From positions 1-64,000 of the forward strand of contig CAPXSA010000028.1 of assembly GCA_948735595.1 (NCBI GenBank): 64,000 bases of DNA. Reading direction: 5' to 3'. Source of the DNA: an uncultured Clostridia bacterium. Its GTDB lineage: Bacteria > Bacillota > Clostridia > TANB77 > CAG-508. Position 1 is the stretch's first letter. Each line of letters opens with the position of its first letter. Shown one piece after another: positions 1 through 8,937 of this stretch. The position numbers were made by a program, and so were the translations under genes. A model generated the notes under the pieces. It was not told the DNA's origin. It did no database searches and saw only the letters and a list, made by a program, of their open reading frames with translations.

Positions 1-2
1 AG

Positions 3-101
3 CAAGATGTTGAAGAGACATCTCACTATTCATTTGCTATTGCAGATGAAAGCGTAAATGGAGATTTAAGAAAAGCATTTAATAAAATAATGTATGGTTA
101 A
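3..101 (+). CDS. C-terminal end of an unidentified protein (5' truncated by window)
   Basis: An open frame runs from the window edge to a TAA at 99-101 and gives 32 residues ending in ...FNKIMYG. The codon use is A/T-rich like the native genes. No other frame is open here. The fragment is too short for me to assign a family. The next start is over 100 bases downstream, after a separate promoter, so this gene ends here. Confidence 0.5.
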   Translation, partial: QDVEETSHYSFAIADESVNGDLRKAFNKIMYG

Positions 102-155
102 TATCAAATGTGGTGTTCCCACAAAAAGTTTATGCAATGAATTATTTCTCATTTT

Positions 156-184
156 TTGCATTTTTCTTTAAAATGTGGTATAAT
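156..184 (+). promoter_or_regulatory. Sigma-A type promoter
   Basis: TTGCAT and TATAAT are separated by 17 bases, with a TG dinucleotide before the -10 box. It sits about 35 bases upstream of the GTG start at 220 and gives that small gene its own promoter. Confidence 0.7.
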
Positions 185-219
185 ATTATTTAACCTAAAT
201 TTACAGGAGGTTTTTTGAT

Positions 220-468
220 GTGAGTAGTGAAAACACAACACGGAATGCGGTGCCTTGCCTCTATCAGGAGGTATGTCACAGCTCTGGCCAGTCTAAATGT
301 CAGGATATGCCCTCCAGTCTTGAGGCAGTTCCTGACTGCTTCCACTCCGGAGGTAGCTGCCGTTACAAGGATTTCTGCTTTGCAGAACACCCCTTTAACT
401 GCAGACATGCTGGTTCCAGAGGTCTTCACCTTTCTTGTTTTAACAAGAAACATCATTCACGCAAGTAA
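220..468 (+). CDS. Small cysteine-rich protein, unknown function (G+C-rich cassette)
   Basis: 82 residues. I chose the GTG start because AGGAGG lies at 205-210 with 9 bases of spacing; a good promoter precedes it and a strong terminator follows the stop at once. The product has eight cysteines spread over its length, several next to His or aromatic residues, and no signal peptide or membrane segment. Codons are much more G+C-rich than in neighbouring genes and include CGG, which I did not find in frame in the long native genes. A metal-binding or disulfide-stabilised protein is possible, but I recognise no family. It appears to be a single-gene transcription unit. Confidence 0.6.
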   Translation: MSSENTTRNAVPCLYQEVCHSSGQSKCQDMPSSLEAVPDCFHSGGSCRYKDFCFAEHPFNCRHAGSRGLHLSCFNKKHHSRK

Positions 469-474
469 CATCAA

Positions 475-505
475 AAAGGGTTGCCAAGTTGGCAACCTCT
501 TTTAT
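475..505 (+). terminator. Rho-independent terminator
   Basis: GGTTGCC-AAGTT-GGCAACC hairpin followed by a T-rich run, directly after the Cys-rich ORF. Confidence 0.85.
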
Positions 506-569
506 TTTAGTTCTATTTTTTATTTTTATGCATATAATAATAGTATCTAATTTTAAAGGAGTGAATTTT

Positions 570-707
570 GTGGACAAGAAGCAACCTAAGCAGACCTCTC
601 AGGAAATCCCTTGTGCGCTACACGGCTCTCATGTGTGTCCCAAGCCCAAAGAATGTGATGGTATTCATCGGCTTTGTTCTATTTGGAAAGACCACAGTGG
701 GCGCTAA
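570..707 (+). CDS. Small CxnH/Cys-containing protein, unknown function (G+C-rich cassette)
   Basis: 45 residues from a GTG start placed 9 bases after AAAGGAG. Four cysteines and four histidines (IPCALHGSHVC, KECDGIHRLC) could form one or two zinc sites. It shares base composition, a GTG start, a CGG codon and an immediate downstream terminator with the Cys-rich gene at 220, so the two look like related or co-acquired cassettes, although their sequences are not clearly homologous. A longer in-frame upstream extension would be a hydrophobic stretch lacking a ribosome binding site, and I rejected it. Confidence 0.55.
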   Translation: MDKKQPKQTSQEIPCALHGSHVCPKPKECDGIHRLCSIWKDHSGR

Positions 708-713
708 CTCCAA

Positions 714-737
714 AAAGAGCCCCTGTAGGGGCTCTTT
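714..737. terminator. Bidirectional terminator
   Basis: AAAGAGCCCC-TGTA-GGGGCTCTTT perfect hairpin. It lies between the rightward cassette and the leftward aminopeptidase gene, and can serve both. Confidence 0.85.
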
Positions 738-750
738 CTCATAATATTAG

Positions 751-2160
751 TTATACATTTCTCCAAAATGCTTCATAACCACGATACGCTTCATACAAAT
801 CTAATTTACTTGTCACTTCATAAGGTGAATGCATAGAAAGTACGGGAACACCGCAATCGATTACATCGATTCCTTTATTAGCTAGGATATAGGCAATTGT
901 TCCGCCTCCCCCAACATCTACTTTTCCAAGTTCAGCAATTTGATAAGCAATATGATTTTGTTCAAAAATTCTTCTTACTTCTGCTACAAATTCTGCATTA
1001 GCATCAGATGCTCCTGATTTTCCTCTTGCACCTGTATATTTATTTAGTCCAATTCCTCTGCCTAAGAAAGAGGCATTATTTTTTTCTGATACACTACTGT
1101 AAATTGGATCCAATCCAGCATCTACGTCTGCTGATAACATTTTAGAATTGCAAAATACTTTTTCTAATAAATTTGGTCTGTTGACTCCCATTTTATTTAA
1201 TAACTCAGAAATAAAAGTGTCAAATACATGTGATTCCATTCCTGTATTACCCACGCTGCCAATTTCTTCTTTATCTGAAATAATACAAATAGCTGTCTTT
1301 TTTAGCTTTTCGATATTCATTAATGCAGTTAATGAACTATATACACAGATTTTATCATCTTGGCCATATCCTGCTATCATGCTATTATCAAAGCCCATGC
1401 TTCTACATGGCATAGCAGGTACTAACTCTAATTCTGAACTTAACAAATCCGCTTCTGTGATACCATATTTTTCATTTAAGATTGTTAATATATTTAGTTT
1501 TACTTTTTCCCCTACATCAGCATCAAATGGAATACTGCCGATTAATAGGTTTAAATCTTCTCCTTCTATTACTTCTGTTGCTTTTTTCTTCATTTGGTCT
1601 TGTGCTAAGTGTGGTAGTAAGTCTGTAATTGTGAAAATAGGATCATTTAAGTCTTCTCCTATACAGATTTTTATCTTCTCACCATTTGTTTTGACAATGA
1701 CACCATGAATAGCAAGTGGTATAGCAGTCCATTGATATTTCTTAATTCCTCCATAATAATGTGTTTTAAAATATACAAATTCAGTATCTTCATATAATGG
1801 ATTTGGTTTTAAATCTAATCTTGGTGAGTCTGCGTGTGCTCCAATAATATTTAGTCCGTTTTCTAATGGTTCCTCTCCAATAACAGCTAAGTACATACTC
1901 TTGTCACGATTGATATAATATACTTTATCTCCTACTTTTAAATTTTCATAGTGATTGATATCTTGAAATCCATGTTCTTCTGCTATCTTTTTAGAGTTCT
2001 CTACAATTTCTCTTTCTGTTTTTGAAACATTCATGTAGTCAATATATCCTTTAGCATAATCTAAAATTGCATTTTTTTCTTCTGCTGTTTTAGATTTCCA
2101 ACCATTTTCCTTTTGGTTAAATAACTTTTTCTTTAAGTCTTCGGCTTCCTTTTTATCCAT
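751..2160 (-). CDS. M18 family metallo-aminopeptidase
   Basis: 469 residues, the usual length for bacterial M18 aminopeptidases (DNPEP/Ape1-like cytosolic dinuclear zinc exopeptidases). Visible metal and active-site motifs are GAHADSPRL near residue 108 (His and Asp ligands), SDKEEIGS (catalytic Glu pair), SADVDAGLDP and the C-terminal VLSMHSPYE His ligand. The start follows AAGGAGG with good spacing. It probably trims N-terminal residues in peptide turnover. It is monocistronic, with terminators or promoters on both sides. Confidence 0.93.
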   Translation of the reverse strand: MDKKEAEDLKKKLFNQKENGWKSKTAEEKNAILDYAKGYIDYMNVSKTEREIVENSKKIAEEHGFQDINHYENLKVGDKVYYINRDKSMYLAVIGEEPLENGLNIIGAHADSPRLDLKPNPLYEDTEFVYFKTHYYGGIKKYQWTAIPLAIHGVIVKTNGEKIKICIGEDLNDPIFTITDLLPHLAQDQMKKKATEVIEGEDLNLLIGSIPFDADVGEKVKLNILTILNEKYGITEADLLSSELELVPAMPCRSMGFDNSMIAGYGQDDKICVYSSLTALMNIEKLKKTAICIISDKEEIGSVGNTGMESHVFDTFISELLNKMGVNRPNLLEKVFCNSKMLSADVDAGLDPIYSSVSEKNNASFLGRGIGLNKYTGARGKSGASDANAEFVAEVRRIFEQNHIAYQIAELGKVDVGGGGTIAYILANKGIDVIDCGVPVLSMHSPYEVTSKLDLYEAYRGYEAFWRNV

Positions 2161-2354
2161 TATTTTTTCTCCTTCCTAATTTTGATGATTTCATTTTATC
2201 ATATTATTTTAATTTTAGAATACCCATTTTGTATTTTTTTATGTATTTTTTGTAATAATCTACCTATTCTTATCGTATAATTTAATGATTTTTATTTACT
2301 TTTTCAAAATTTTGTAGTTTAATCATTTTAGATTTTAAAGAAAGGATGATATAT

Positions 2355-3071
2355 ATGGAAGAAAATGAGAATAAAAATAACTTTAATGTAAACGCAGAAG
2401 AAATAAAAAAAGAAACGTCCGAAGCAGTAAATCAAGTAAAAGATGCTATAAAAAGTGCAGATTTCAAAAAGGATTCTAAAGAGGCAAAGGGATTTTTCTT
2501 CTCTTTTTTTAAAAATCCACTTGGTGAAATAAAGAAAGCAACTTCTAGTGCAGATAATAGATTTGTGAAAATTGCCATTATTATTTTTGTTGTTTGGCTT
2601 ACTATTCTTTTAGTTTCTAATGTCTTAAGCATGGCTACTACTTATTTATTTGGTACTTTTGGTAGTTTTTCCTACTTTTTGCAAAATCTATTCCACAATG
2701 TTTTTAATCTTGTAAAAACACTAGTTGCTCCTGTGATTACTATTTTAGTACTTTCAGGATTAGTTTATGGATTTAAAAAAGTGAAAAATAGGTCTTTTTT
2801 AACAATTGTTAGTAGTATTTTAATTGCAAAAATCCCTGTTGTAATAGCTAATGCTTTTAATCTATTGGTATTAGTAAGTAGTCACTTTATCAAAATCACT
2901 TCTACTTTTGCAGGATTTTGTAATGTTTTATCCGTTATTCTTTTATTCTTTACAATTGGAAATTTATTAGAAGAGGATAAAAATGATTCTTATTTTTGGA
3001 AATTCACTTTAATTATGGGCATTTTCTATATTGTAAAATTCGTGTTCTCTTATTTAGGTATTTCACTCTAA
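2355..3071 (+). CDS. Multi-pass membrane protein with acidic/amphipathic N-terminus, unknown
   Basis: About 238 residues. I prefer ATG 2355 to ATG 2346 because the AAAGG at 2341-2345 would abut the earlier ATG but is 9 bases from the later one. The first 60 residues are charged and helical; then come about five hydrophobic segments (VKIAIIIFVVWLTILLVS and following). No catalytic motif is visible. It resembles YIP1/DUF-type membrane proteins in outline only; I do not recognise a family. Confidence 0.8.
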   Translation: MEENENKNNFNVNAEEIKKETSEAVNQVKDAIKSADFKKDSKEAKGFFFSFFKNPLGEIKKATSSADNRFVKIAIIIFVVWLTILLVSNVLSMATTYLFGTFGSFSYFLQNLFHNVFNLVKTLVAPVITILVLSGLVYGFKKVKNRSFLTIVSSILIAKIPVVIANAFNLLVLVSSHFIKITSTFAGFCNVLSVILLFFTIGNLLEEDKNDSYFWKFTLIMGIFYIVKFVFSYLGISL

Positions 3072-3110
3072 GTGCTAAAGGCTAAGTTATGCTTTAGTAA
3101 AATAATTATT

Positions 3111-3160
3111 GCGATTGTTACAACTTCTGAACATTTAGAAGTCTTTAACATCGCTTTTTT
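3111..3160 (+). terminator. Terminator after the membrane protein gene
   Basis: Long imperfect hairpin beginning GCGATTGTTA and ending TAACATCGC, then six T. Confidence 0.75.
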
Positions 3161-3183
3161 AATACAAAGTTGGCTTATTAGAG

Positions 3184-3212
3184 TTGTCAAATCCTTCTAA
3201 ATGTGTTATAAT
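3184..3212 (+). promoter_or_regulatory. Promoter for the 3287 gene
   Basis: TTGTCA and TATAAT with a 17-base spacer, about 75 bases before the ATG. Confidence 0.7.
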
Positions 3213-3286
3213 AGATAAGATTACCAAAATGGTATATCGTTACATAATTAGCACATTTTATTAAACTGCTGAAAGGATGAAAAATT

Positions 3287-4297
3287 ATGGCACAAGCACA
3301 CCATAGCAAAAAGAAGCGTCATGCTAAAAGGCGCAAACACCGGCATTCAGTAAATACACAGCAGGCTTCCACTTTTCGCCAAAAGTTTATAGCAATTGTA
3401 TTATGCGTCCTTATGTCTTTAAGCTTGTTGGCACCAGTTGCATTTTCTATTATGCAGAGTTCTCGGCTTAAGTCTTCTCATACTACCTCTATGCATACTC
3501 AGCCTTTAACGACCATAGATGTCAAAGACATCTCAAAGGATGTTTATAAGAGTTTCAAAGATAGGATACAACCTATCAAAGAATCCCTAGATAAACTCTT
3601 GAAGGAAATGCATCATCTGAAATATGCTGAAATGGGTATTCCCGATGTAGTCTATTTGCATTCACGTACTTCTCACTTTCCCACTATTTCTGCTTTTCCA
3701 GAAGTAGTGGTAGAGAGGTTATCTGATGAAGATGTTGCAGTAGACTTAAGCCACGCATTTGACTCCAATATAGCTTATGATTGTTCTGCTGAGTTGGAGG
3801 AAGTATTTTGTCGCATTGTATGCCGCGAGTCTGACAGTCAGCCTTTCTTAGGACAACTTATTGTAGCAGAAGGTGTTGTTAGCCATGTTTATTCTGGTGC
3901 TTATCGTGGTAATTCTACTAATGCCATTTTAAAGCAAGGTTACGAGGCGGAAGAAGATTCCAATGGCAAACTCCATATTTATGATGGTGAGGGTAAGGAG
4001 ATCCTCTCTTATTCAGAAGATACCCAAAAAGCCGTTGAACTTGCTTTGCGAGGCAGTAGAGTATCCCACACTATTTTAAAGGCGGTAACAGAATTCCAAA
4101 ATGCTAAATATGGCTTACAGTTAGATGATACTACTTATTCTCAATGGGGAGCAATTTATCATTATGCTCCAAAATACATTAGATTTGAACACCAATTTTC
4201 GGATCGTAATGTTAGAAGAGCACCTGTAAGCTTTCAGTTTGTTGACCACGTCTTTTATGGCTACTGGTTGCCTGCCTCTTTACAATTAAACCTATAG
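3287..4297 (+). CDS. Membrane-anchored protein with SleB-like (Hydrolase_2) domain, degenerate
   Basis: 336 residues. The N-terminal 28 residues are extremely Lys/Arg/His-rich, followed by one membrane segment (residues about 32-55), so the remainder is probably outside the cell. Residues about 175-215 resemble the SleB/CwlJ cell-wall hydrolase core: RIVCRESDSQPFLGQLIVAE matches the family pattern in which a Glu precedes a PF-GQ-VAE block. The rest diverges, so lytic-transglycosylase activity is uncertain. Base composition is G+C-richer than the neighbours and two CGG codons occur, which suggests transfer. It has its own promoter and terminator. Confidence 0.6.
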   Translation: MAQAHHSKKKRHAKRRKHRHSVNTQQASTFRQKFIAIVLCVLMSLSLLAPVAFSIMQSSRLKSSHTTSMHTQPLTTIDVKDISKDVYKSFKDRIQPIKESLDKLLKEMHHLKYAEMGIPDVVYLHSRTSHFPTISAFPEVVVERLSDEDVAVDLSHAFDSNIAYDCSAELEEVFCRIVCRESDSQPFLGQLIVAEGVVSHVYSGAYRGNSTNAILKQGYEAEEDSNGKLHIYDGEGKEILSYSEDTQKAVELALRGSRVSHTILKAVTEFQNAKYGLQLDDTTYSQWGAIYHYAPKYIRFEHQFSDRNVRRAPVSFQFVDHVFYGYWLPASLQLNL

Positions 4298-4340
4298 TTT
4301 TTCATCATCTTGGTTTTTATATTAAAAAATCAAGATACAA

Positions 4341-4374
4341 AAAGACCAACCTGTTATATAGGTTGGTCTCTTTG
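4341..4374. terminator. Bidirectional terminator
   Basis: AGACCAACCT-GTTATAT-AGGTTGGTCT hairpin with A-run and T-run flanks, between convergent genes. It lies next to the restored stop of the peptidase gene. Confidence 0.85.
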
Positions 4375-5323
4375 TTAATCCAATATCATACCATACACCA
4401 GAATACCAATATTGTCTTGATAAATTTGTTTAAATTGTGATATTGGTAGTGGATTTTCGCCGAATTCCTGCCTCTATAGTATAGCCTGGTCTATTATATT
4501 CTTGTATAAACCAGTCTTTATATCCTGCAAAACTAGAGTTATATGGTACTTCTTCTAGGCTATATCCACTTATTTTTGCAAACTCTTGCCCTATTTCATA
4601 TCCTCTAGGAGGATTACTATTTTGAAAATCCCAATAGATTTCTTGTCCTTGTGTATGGTAAGAAATCGTTAAGGTAAAATTATGGCTAAGAGTAAAGTCG
4701 TAAAGCATTAATGCTTCTGGCTGAGTTAATGGACCTTCTCCTACAAAGTCTCTTGGCGCAGGTGAGTCAAATCCTTGTGCATATTTAATTTTCTTAGCAT
4801 TCTCCCAACCTGCAGGAAATTGCAAATTTAAATCCACACCATTAAAATTCGCTTTCCAACCATCGGGGAATGGTATTGTAGCAAACCTATGAGCAATTGT
4901 TTCATAATTTTTATATATTTCACTTTTCTTATTAACATTTCCAGTTACTAAATCTACTCCATCAGGATTTACCATTGGAATAATATACAAGGATACAGTT
5001 TGAAATAACTCACGTGCCGAATGTCCTTGTATTGTCTGAGCAAAAATATATGCTCTGCAAAAATCCTCAATAAATTTCATAAGTAGTACTGATGTAATCC
5101 ATTCATTAGCATGAATACTAGCATGATATAAGACCTTTTTTTCTCCATTTCCTATTTTAATATATGGAATTGGCTTTCCAAGTACACTATATCCTGCTAT
5201 CTTTATTTCTAAAAAAGGATATGCTCTTTTTAATTCTTCAATATTTTGTTTCATTAAATTATAACCATATTTTCTATTAGTGGGAACTATTTGAATAATA
5301 TCTTCTTCACCATCTTTTTCCAT
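4375..5323 (-). CDS. M14C zinc peptidase (gamma-D-glutamyl-diamino acid type), +1 frameshift near 3' end
   Basis: M14 metallocarboxypeptidase fold. Zinc ligands are HANEW (near residue 74), a later SYHTQ His and the catalytic Glu in YTIEAGI. The NPDGVDLV and NGVDLNLQFPAGWE motifs fit the peptidoglycan-stem-peptide subfamily. I chose ATG 5323; the GTG at 5332 is part of its ribosome binding site. The uninterrupted frame stops at 4430 with a non-family tail. Removing one G at 4462 (a C in the gene strand, ATT-C-GGC) restores GENPLPISQFKQIYQDNI, the typical family C-terminus, ending at 4375. There is no signal peptide or LysM domain, so it is probably cytosolic muropeptide recycling. The insertion context matches the NRPS and VirD4 breaks. 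Confidence 0.85.
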
Positions 5324-5437
5324 AAAAATCACCTAGTATAAGATATTATTTTTATTTTTTTATGTGATAAATTTTTCAAAAAGTTCTTGCCAAACACAAA
5401 AAATTGTGATATAGTATATAAGCAGTTGTTGAAAAAT

Positions 5438-5513
5438 CGAGGCGTAGCGCAGTTGGTAGCGCGCGTGGTTTGGGACCATGAGGTCGCAGGTTCGATCCCT
5501 GTCGCCTCGACCA
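5438..5513 (+). tRNA. tRNA-Pro(TGG)
   Basis: 76-base cloverleaf: acceptor CGAGGCG pairs with CGCCTCG, anticodon loop TTTGGGA, encoded CCA end. An antisense ORF over this gene is spurious. Confidence 0.95.
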
Positions 5514-5567
5514 TAAAATAAGAAAAAATGGTCTTTCGTAGATCGATTTTTTCTTATTTTTTTATTT

Positions 5568-5644
<77 letters not shown>

Positions 5645-5778
5645 ATAGGTAAAATTATTGCCTCAATCGATGTTAGCTAATTCAATCTGAAATATGATTG
5701 ATTTTTTTATTTAGTAAGATATAATTAATTCATCAGCGGTTGCTTTTAGGAGACTGATATGGCAACTAATAAATGTTT

Positions 5779-5980
5779 CATTACATTAAAAAAAATATTT
5801 ATAAATACTTGGAATTAGATAAAATTTCGACTCCCGAGGATTTCTGAATAGTTCAGAAAGAGAGGCTATTAATAACATACCTATGACAATGGAAGATTGG
5901 ACTAATAGAATAGATAAATATTTATTATCAGATAATTTAGATGTGTTAAAGAATGCTAGTAAAATTTCACACAAAAAGCA
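5779..5980 (+). pseudogene. RhuM-family protein remnant
   Basis: Two short frames joined by a frameshift near 5845 give YLELDKISTPEDF and then IPMTMEDWTNRIDKYLL followed by KNASKISHK. The PMTMEDW...D..L...KIS pattern is the C-terminus of RhuM/virulence-associated proteins. Only the last 60 or so residues remain, with no start codon. It is probably scar tissue from an element that inserted next to the tRNA pair. The rest of 5645-6006 shows no gene. Confidence 0.5.
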
Positions 5981-6002
5981 AGAGTTAAAATCTTGCTTTT
6001 TT
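5974..6002. terminator. Bidirectional terminator
   Basis: AAAAAGCAAGA-GTTAAAA-TCTTGCTTTTT hairpin at the 3' end of the leftward HD-CYTH gene. Confidence 0.8.
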
Positions 6003-6006
6003 CTTT

Positions 6007-8754
6007 TTATTCATCTATTACCTGTTCCTTGTCTTTCTCTGGTATAATTCCTAAATCAATCAAAGCAGACACATATTTATTATGTGTGCTTTTTTGAATC
6101 CAAATTCCTTGCTCACTACATTTTCTTAAAATACCAAGCCATATTCTCTTCATGATTTCTTCTGCCTTTTCTGGCGCTATTTCATCTTTGAACTCTATTT
6201 CGAATTCATCACGAGAAGCCTTTTTTCTTCTTCCTGTTTTTGCATCTACATTAATTACATCGTCAAATGCTAGTTCTATTGCGACGCCTTTTATATTATA
6301 ATTTTGTTTTCTTCTTTGATTTTCTACCAAAACTGCGGGTATAATATCTTCTGGTAGAATGATTCCATATTGTTCTTGTGCTCCTTGTATTAATGCTCTA
6401 GCACTTTTTTCTTGTATTGCAATAGTAGCCTCTGGTCTATCAAAGATAGTTCCATCTTGTTTTCCATTTGGCTTATAAGTGCCTTCTATCCCACCATCTT
6501 TCATTTGCCTTACTCTTAAGGAATGCTCTTTATGCGCTAAACTGTAATCTGGAGTATCAAAATATTCATCTATCTGTGGTTTTAATTTTTCATCTCCTGT
6601 AGGCATAATCTGATAAGCTTCTAAAGTATCTCTTACAATTTGCTCGACCTTTTCTTTATCTTGTATATTAAATTTGCATTTTAATTCTTTTTCACTTTTT
6701 CCTTTTATTGGTTCCATTTCTTCCCCTTCTCTTCGTTGTTTTTTTCTATAAGTTAAATATGCTCCTCTTCCTATTTTATTGCCGTTATATGGCTCAAATC
6801 TATCAGGTCGGCTTTGCATTATTTGTTGTACCCCTTTTAAAATTAGTCTATCTGTATTTTCTCCTCTTACTCCTATTTCTAACATAATATCTCGTACCGT
6901 CTCATTGATCCATTTATTATCGTAAGTACTTTCATCCCATGAAACACGAAGCTTTTTGCCTTTTTTCTTAAAAAATAAAATTGTTCTATCTGTTGAAATA
7001 TGCATAAATGGCTTGTCTTCCACATCTATACTCTGCCCTATACTTTGTTCTATTGTCTGTTTTGTTGCTTCTAAAAGCACCTCTTGTTTCAAGGGCCTTC
7101 TTATATTCTTCTTGTGAGAAAATATCCCTTGTGCAACTGTTTCTTTATAATCCACATAATGTTTAGTTATTCCATTTGATGTAATATTTTTTCTAATTCT
7201 ATATTCTCTACCTGACTTTAGTAAACTAAGATCCAAATTTTCCAGATAATCGTCTTCATTTTGTTCTCTTTTACTCCCTTCAAATTCAAATCCATATTCT
7301 TGCATAAATGTGATGAAATCTTCAGGTGTCATAGTATTATCTATTAATATGTATTTATCTTGAAAGTCATCTTCCTTAGCTTCCAATTCATCTATAAGCC
7401 ATTCTATTTCTGTTTGGTATTGTGCAAATTCTTCTTTTGACATTCCTAATTCTAATCTTAACAATTCTAAGTTAAGAAATACTCTTCTACGTACAAGGTT
7501 CTCTGGCTTAATTAGACATCCTTCTTTTTCAGTAGCCTTTTGTAAATCACCATTTTTGTTCTTAATCCAGGGATCCTCTGATGGTTTAATTAATTTACAT
7601 TTTGTAGTATATTCGAACACAAAATTGGCTTTGCTTAAATCTTTATCTTTAAAAATTCCTTGTAATTGTGCTAAAATATCTGAAACCTCTCTTTTCGTTT
7701 CAAAAAAGTGATAATCCAATCTACTTACACTCAAATTTGCTAAATAACGTAAAACTGGATTTTCTGCTTGCTGTGCTAAAATTTCCCAAGCTTCCTTCAT
7801 AGGCTTATCAGTCATCGCTAATTCTTGTGCTAGGCTAGTAACTCGAACTTCACTCCTATTGGCTCTTATTTTGTCTAAAAACGGTTGAGGCAACTTTTTC
7901 TTAATATCTTCAGATTCTTGTTCTGCTAATTTTAGCATAACGGGCTCTATGTATCTCATTACTTCAGCAGAAGGATTAAAATATATATCACGATAATTCT
8001 GAAATCTTTCTATATCTAAGATTTCTAATTGTCTTTGTCCCTCTTCATTCCATTGAAGAATGTAGTTTCCTTCTGCATCTACGTTAATTCCAAAAGAGGA
8101 AAGTAATTTCTTTGGATCTAAAGAACTTTTTACTCCTGCGTAGCTAGTATCTCCTAATGTATAGGCTACTTTATCTAGGTCACCACCACTAGATACTAAT
8201 TGTGCATATATTTGTAGAAATGGACTTAGTTTTTCTCTTGATACATCTCCTTGCTCAATATCAATTTTAGTCAAAATTTGTACTGTTTTTGCTACTTTAT
8301 CTCTTGGAAACTGGCTACGCATCAATCTGCCAAGTTCTGTATCTCCTAACAAGATATCTATTGTTCTTTGTTCATGAGAATATTTCAAAATTTCCTCTGA
8401 CTGATGAGAATTATCCGTATGTCCTACATCATGGCTTGCAAAAACCATTTCTGCAATTTTTATTTCTTCCTCATCTACTTCTATATCATTCTCTTCTAGA
8501 ATACGCTTTACTTTTTGGGCAAATGGTATCATCAATTGAATTACCATAATGTGATGCCCCCATCTTGTGTTTTGGTCTAGCTCAGGTATATCAATAGAGG
8601 AGTACCCATTTTGTGTTATTTCCTGAGTTCTTATAATTTCTTTTGTTTGAAATACCTCTGCAATGTACTTTGGTAATCTTTGACTTTCTTCCCATACAGG
8701 AGTTTTTACCTCCATAGTTCCATCATCTAAAAATTTCCATTCTACTTTTACCAT
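6007..8754 (-). CDS. HD-domain protein fused to two CYTH-like domains
   Basis: 915 residues. An N-terminal HD phosphohydrolase domain has RWGHHI near residue 65 and ASHDVGHTD near residue 107, giving the H...HD metal ligands. A helical middle region follows. Two CYTH/triphosphate-tunnel-like units come next: roughly residues 470-690 (DNTMTPEDF...REYRIRK...) and 695-900 (EKELKCKF, EYFDTPDYSL, HSLRVRQMK, EFEIEFKDE). The second has the family hallmarks: the initial ExExK-like strand, the YFDTPDxxL turn and Arg/Lys/Glu strands. CYTH domains bind triphosphorylated compounds or polyphosphate and HD domains hydrolyse nucleotides, so a nucleotide or polyphosphate enzyme is likely; the substrate is unknown. 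It is monocistronic. Confidence 0.8.
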   Translation of the reverse strand: MVKVEWKFLDDGTMEVKTPVWEESQRLPKYIAEVFQTKEIIRTQEITQNGYSSIDIPELDQNTRWGHHIMVIQLMIPFAQKVKRILEENDIEVDEEEIKIAEMVFASHDVGHTDNSHQSEEILKYSHEQRTIDILLGDTELGRLMRSQFPRDKVAKTVQILTKIDIEQGDVSREKLSPFLQIYAQLVSSGGDLDKVAYTLGDTSYAGVKSSLDPKKLLSSFGINVDAEGNYILQWNEEGQRQLEILDIERFQNYRDIYFNPSAEVMRYIEPVMLKLAEQESEDIKKKLPQPFLDKIRANRSEVRVTSLAQELAMTDKPMKEAWEILAQQAENPVLRYLANLSVSRLDYHFFETKREVSDILAQLQGIFKDKDLSKANFVFEYTTKCKLIKPSEDPWIKNKNGDLQKATEKEGCLIKPENLVRRRVFLNLELLRLELGMSKEEFAQYQTEIEWLIDELEAKEDDFQDKYILIDNTMTPEDFITFMQEYGFEFEGSKREQNEDDYLENLDLSLLKSGREYRIRKNITSNGITKHYVDYKETVAQGIFSHKKNIRRPLKQEVLLEATKQTIEQSIGQSIDVEDKPFMHISTDRTILFFKKKGKKLRVSWDESTYDNKWINETVRDIMLEIGVRGENTDRLILKGVQQIMQSRPDRFEPYNGNKIGRGAYLTYRKKQRREGEEMEPIKGKSEKELKCKFNIQDKEKVEQIVRDTLEAYQIMPTGDEKLKPQIDEYFDTPDYSLAHKEHSLRVRQMKDGGIEGTYKPNGKQDGTIFDRPEATIAIQEKSARALIQGAQEQYGIILPEDIIPAVLVENQRRKQNYNIKGVAIELAFDDVINVDAKTGRRKKASRDEFEIEFKDEIAPEKAEEIMKRIWLGILRKCSEQGIWIQKSTHNKYVSALIDLGIIPEKDKEQVIDE

Positions 8755-8795
8755 TTCTTTTACTCCTATTATATTTCATCTTAATTTTCACAAAA

Positions 8796-8830
8796 AAAGA
8801 TAGCTGCTACCAATTTACAACTATCTTTTT
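8796..8830 (-). terminator. Terminator of the FAD-Rieske/HtrA operon
   Basis: AAAAGATAG and CTATCTTTT arms about 110 bases downstream of the leftward operon. Confidence 0.6.
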
Positions 8831-8937
8831 CTTTTGTAATCTTAATACACTATATCATACCTAAATTTATTTTTCAATTATCTAAAAAAATATTTCACCT
8901 TTGTATGATATCACTTTCATATCTCTAAATAAACTTC

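Noticed and set aside
190..550. Alternative ORFs on both strands over the first Cys-rich cassette
   Set aside because: They run through the terminator hairpin or lack a ribosome binding site; the GTG frame at 220 has promoter, site and terminator in register.
4430..4470. Natural C-terminus of the M14 peptidase in the uninterrupted frame
   Set aside because: The tail RRKSTTNITI has no family likeness, while a one-base correction gives the conserved C-terminus.
5329..5514. Leftward ORF beginning MVEATGIEPATSWSQ
   Set aside because: It is the well-known spurious antisense translation of a tRNA gene; it lies across tRNA-Pro.
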